From Lysobacter gummosus (GTDB lineage: Bacteria > Pseudomonadota > Gammaproteobacteria > Xanthomonadales > Xanthomonadaceae): a DNA stretch of 64,000 nucleotides. Below, one piece after another: positions 62,370 through 64,000 of the stretch. A program made the translations under genes and the position numbers. The notes below the pieces were generated by a model, which did not search any database, was not told the DNA's origin, and worked only from the letters and a program-made list of their open reading frames with translations. The stretch's first letter is position 1; each line of letters begins with the position of its first letter. The stretch spans positions 1,178,001 to 1,242,000 of the forward strand of contig NZ_CP011131.1 in assembly GCF_001442805.1 (NCBI RefSeq), read 5' to 3'.

Positions 62370-63719
62370 ATGAACGGCTTGCGCAAGGCGCTGGCGCAGA
62401 CGCCGCCGCTGTGGTGGTCGCTGCTGTACTTCTTCTGTCTGCTCTGCGGCTACTACGTGCTGCGCCCGGTGCGCGATGCGATGGGCGCATCCAGCGACGC
62501 GGCCACGGTGTTTCCGCATGCGGCGATCCAATGGGCGCAATCGCACGGGCTGCAGCTCAAGGACTTCGTGCTGCAAGTGCTGTTCACCTGCACCTTCGTG
62601 GTCATGATCGCGTTGCAGCCGGTGTACGGCGCGCTGGTCGCGCGGTTCCCGCGGCGAGTGTTCCTGCCGGTGGTCTACGGCATCTTCATTCTCTGTCTGT
62701 TCGCGTTCCACTGGGCGTTCCACACCCAGGTGCCCGGACGCGGCATGGTGTTCTTTGTGTGGACGGCGATCTTCAATCTGTTCGCGGTGACCGTGTTCTG
62801 GAGCTACATGGCGGATGTGTTCGACGATCGCCAGGCGCGCCGGGTGTACGGCTACATCGGCGCCGGGGGCACCGCCGGCGCGGTGATCGGGCCGATGTTG
62901 ACGCAATGGCTGGTGCAGCCGCTGGGTGTGGCGAATCTGCTGCTGGTCTCGGCCGGGTTCCTGGCGGTGTGCGTGCTGTGCATCGTGCGCTTGCGGCCGT
63001 GGGCGATCCGGCGCGCGCATGCGCAAGGGCTGGACAGCGGCGAGGGCGCGATGGGCGGCTCGGTCTGGGCCGGGCTGAAGCTGGTGTGGCAGCGGCCGGT
63101 GCTGCGGGCGATGGCGGCGACCTTGTTCTTCAGCGTCGGCGCGGCGACCTTGCTCTACAACCAGCAGGCGGCGATCGCGCGCGAGTTCTATCCCGGCGCC
63201 GAAGCGGCGACGGCGTACTTCGCCCGCATCGACAGTGCGGTGAATCTGCTTGCGATCCTGACCCAACTGCTGCTCACGCGCTGGCTGCTCGATCGCCACG
63301 GCGTCGCCCCCGCGCTGCTGATGCCCGGATTGATCCTGCTGCTGGGTTTCGGCGTGCTGATGGCGTCGCCGCTGCCGGTGATGGTCGCGATCGTGCAGGT
63401 GCTGCAGCGCGGCAGCGAGTTCGCCCTGGCCAAGCCGGCGCGCGAGACCTTGTACACGCGGGTGGACCGTCCATCGCGCTACAAGGGCAAGGCGGTGATC
63501 GACACCGCGATCTTCCGCGGCACCGATCTGGCCTTCGTTTGGATCCACAAGGCGGTGGCGTTGTTCGGCACCCAGGCGGTGTTCGCGGCCGGCGCGATCG
63601 CCGCCGCGGGCATGACCGCCGGCGCCTGGAGCATCGTGCGCGCGCAGCGCGGCCTGCCAGGCGCCGATTCCTCTTCCGACAGCGCTTTCGACCGACAACC
63701 CGCACGAGGTGAATCATGA
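62370..63719 (+). CDS. 12-helix transporter of the MFS/Npt type, paralogue 2
   Basis: This protein has 449 residues and about twelve helices. The shared motifs with the transporter at 58689 are GYYVLRPVRDAMG, FFVWTAIFNLFAVTVFWSYM, RQARRVYGYIGAGGTAGAVI, and ARETLYTRV followed by RYKGKAVIDTAIFRG. It has a slightly longer first periplasmic loop (residues 40-60). The pair therefore arose by duplication; different substrates are possible. The last codons overlap the start of the next gene (ATGA at 63716), so coupling with the epimerase gene is likely. Confidence 0.85.
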   Translation: MNGLRKALAQTPPLWWSLLYFFCLLCGYYVLRPVRDAMGASSDAATVFPHAAIQWAQSHGLQLKDFVLQVLFTCTFVVMIALQPVYGALVARFPRRVFLPVVYGIFILCLFAFHWAFHTQVPGRGMVFFVWTAIFNLFAVTVFWSYMADVFDDRQARRVYGYIGAGGTAGAVIGPMLTQWLVQPLGVANLLLVSAGFLAVCVLCIVRLRPWAIRRAHAQGLDSGEGAMGGSVWAGLKLVWQRPVLRAMAATLFFSVGAATLLYNQQAAIAREFYPGAEAATAYFARIDSAVNLLAILTQLLLTRWLLDRHGVAPALLMPGLILLLGFGVLMASPLPVMVAIVQVLQRGSEFALAKPARETLYTRVDRPSRYKGKAVIDTAIFRGTDLAFVWIHKAVALFGTQAVFAAGAIAAAGMTAGAWSIVRAQRGLPGADSSSDSAFDRQPARGES

Positions 63720-64000
63720 CCTTCAACCGCCGCGATTTTCTCGCCGCCGGTGCCGCCGGCGCCGGCCTGCTAGCGATGCCTTCGTTCGCGCGCACGATTC
63801 TTCAGCCCAAGCCGCGCAAGATTCTGGTGATGGGCGGCACCGGGTTTCTCGGGCCGCACTTCGTCGAGATCGCGCGCAAGCACGGCCATACGCTGACGCT
63901 GTTCAATCGCGGCAAGACCAATCCGGACAAGTTTTCCGGCGAGGAGTACCACGACATCGAGCAGTTGCACGGCGATCGCAAGACCGACATGAAGGCGCTG
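63716..64000 (+). CDS. Tat-exported NAD-dependent epimerase/dehydratase, 3-prime end missing
   Basis: The first 95 residues are visible; the gene runs off the window. The N-terminus NRRDFLAAGAAGAGLLAM is a twin-arginine signal with a hydrophobic core and an AxA-like site. The mature part starts with KILVMGGTGFLGPHFVEIA, the NAD-binding GGTGFLG motif of short-chain extended dehydrogenases, and continues with LTLFNRGKTNPDKF. The Tat signal makes sense because the protein would fold around NAD(P) in the cytoplasm before export. The substrate is probably a sugar or a related compound. The start overlaps the transporter stop by 4 nt. Confidence 0.85.
   Translation, partial: MTFNRRDFLAAGAAGAGLLAMPSFARTILQPKPRKILVMGGTGFLGPHFVEIARKHGHTLTLFNRGKTNPDKFSGEEYHDIEQLHGDRKTDMKAL

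Overview
The window is high-GC chromosomal DNA from a gammaproteobacterium of the Xanthomonadaceae, most likely Lysobacter or a close relative. The evidence is a xanthomonad-type SAH riboswitch on ahcY, a predicted type IV secretion effector tail of the XVIPCD kind, paired Fur-controlled TonB receptors, a lysine/alanine-rich histone H1-like protein, and dispersed palindromes with the outer arm GCATCGGGGCTGAAGC. No tRNA, rRNA, CRISPR array or prophage was seen.

Region 1 (1-20471) holds three genes of the methionine/SAM cycle on the minus strand: metF (2255-3079), ahcY (11080-12525) and metK (19248-20471). Between metF and ahcY lies an accessory island (about 4.1-11.0 kb): a broken IS5-like transposase, a 1500-residue secreted Rhs protein with a C-terminal DUF4329/JAMM-like metallopeptidase domain, two same-length secreted immunity-like paralogues, a third small secreted protein, and two fragments of other rhs copies. 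AT content rises over the toxin and immunity part, which suggests transfer and repeated tip exchange. Between ahcY and metK are an S9 peptidase, a DUF3955 protein, a LysM protein of unknown function, and a predicted T4SS effector (18173-19141) whose N-terminus carries a CheD/CNF-like Cys-His signature.

Region 2 (20.7-38.5 kb) is mostly core and envelope metabolism: a fused acyltransferase resembling OlsF, an LpxH-like phosphatase, an Asp/Glu racemase family protein, a YdjM-type membrane protein, DusB, YegP, an iron-uptake pair (TonB receptor plus PepSY protein, with a Fur-box-like site), a nucleoside permease/sugar kinase operon, a membrane GGDEF protein with a degenerate active site, a GDT1/UPF0016 manganese exporter under a predicted yybP-ykoY Mn riboswitch, and an aldo/keto reductase.

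Region 3 (38.6-51.4 kb) starts with a Fur-box-controlled hemin uptake cluster (hemP, a hemin receptor, an Arg/Trp-rich protein, a DUF6607 protein). It continues with an ECF sigma/anti-sigma-like pair followed by a PDZ protein with a long polyproline tail, an SPFH/NfeD pair, and the glycine cleavage genes gcvT and gcvH without gcvP.

Region 4 (51.4-64.0 kb) opens with about 1.4 kb of extremely GC- and CpG-rich DNA with no credible gene, then a promoter with a long leader for the histone H1-like gene. It ends with a SRPBCC protein, a class C beta-lactamase-fold hydrolase, a GMC oxidoreductase, two paralogous 12-helix transporters flanking a phosphoesterase and an unknown protein, and a Tat-exported NAD-dependent epimerase cut by the window edge. 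Dispersed palindromes and GATTCCC heptamer arrays sit in the spacers.
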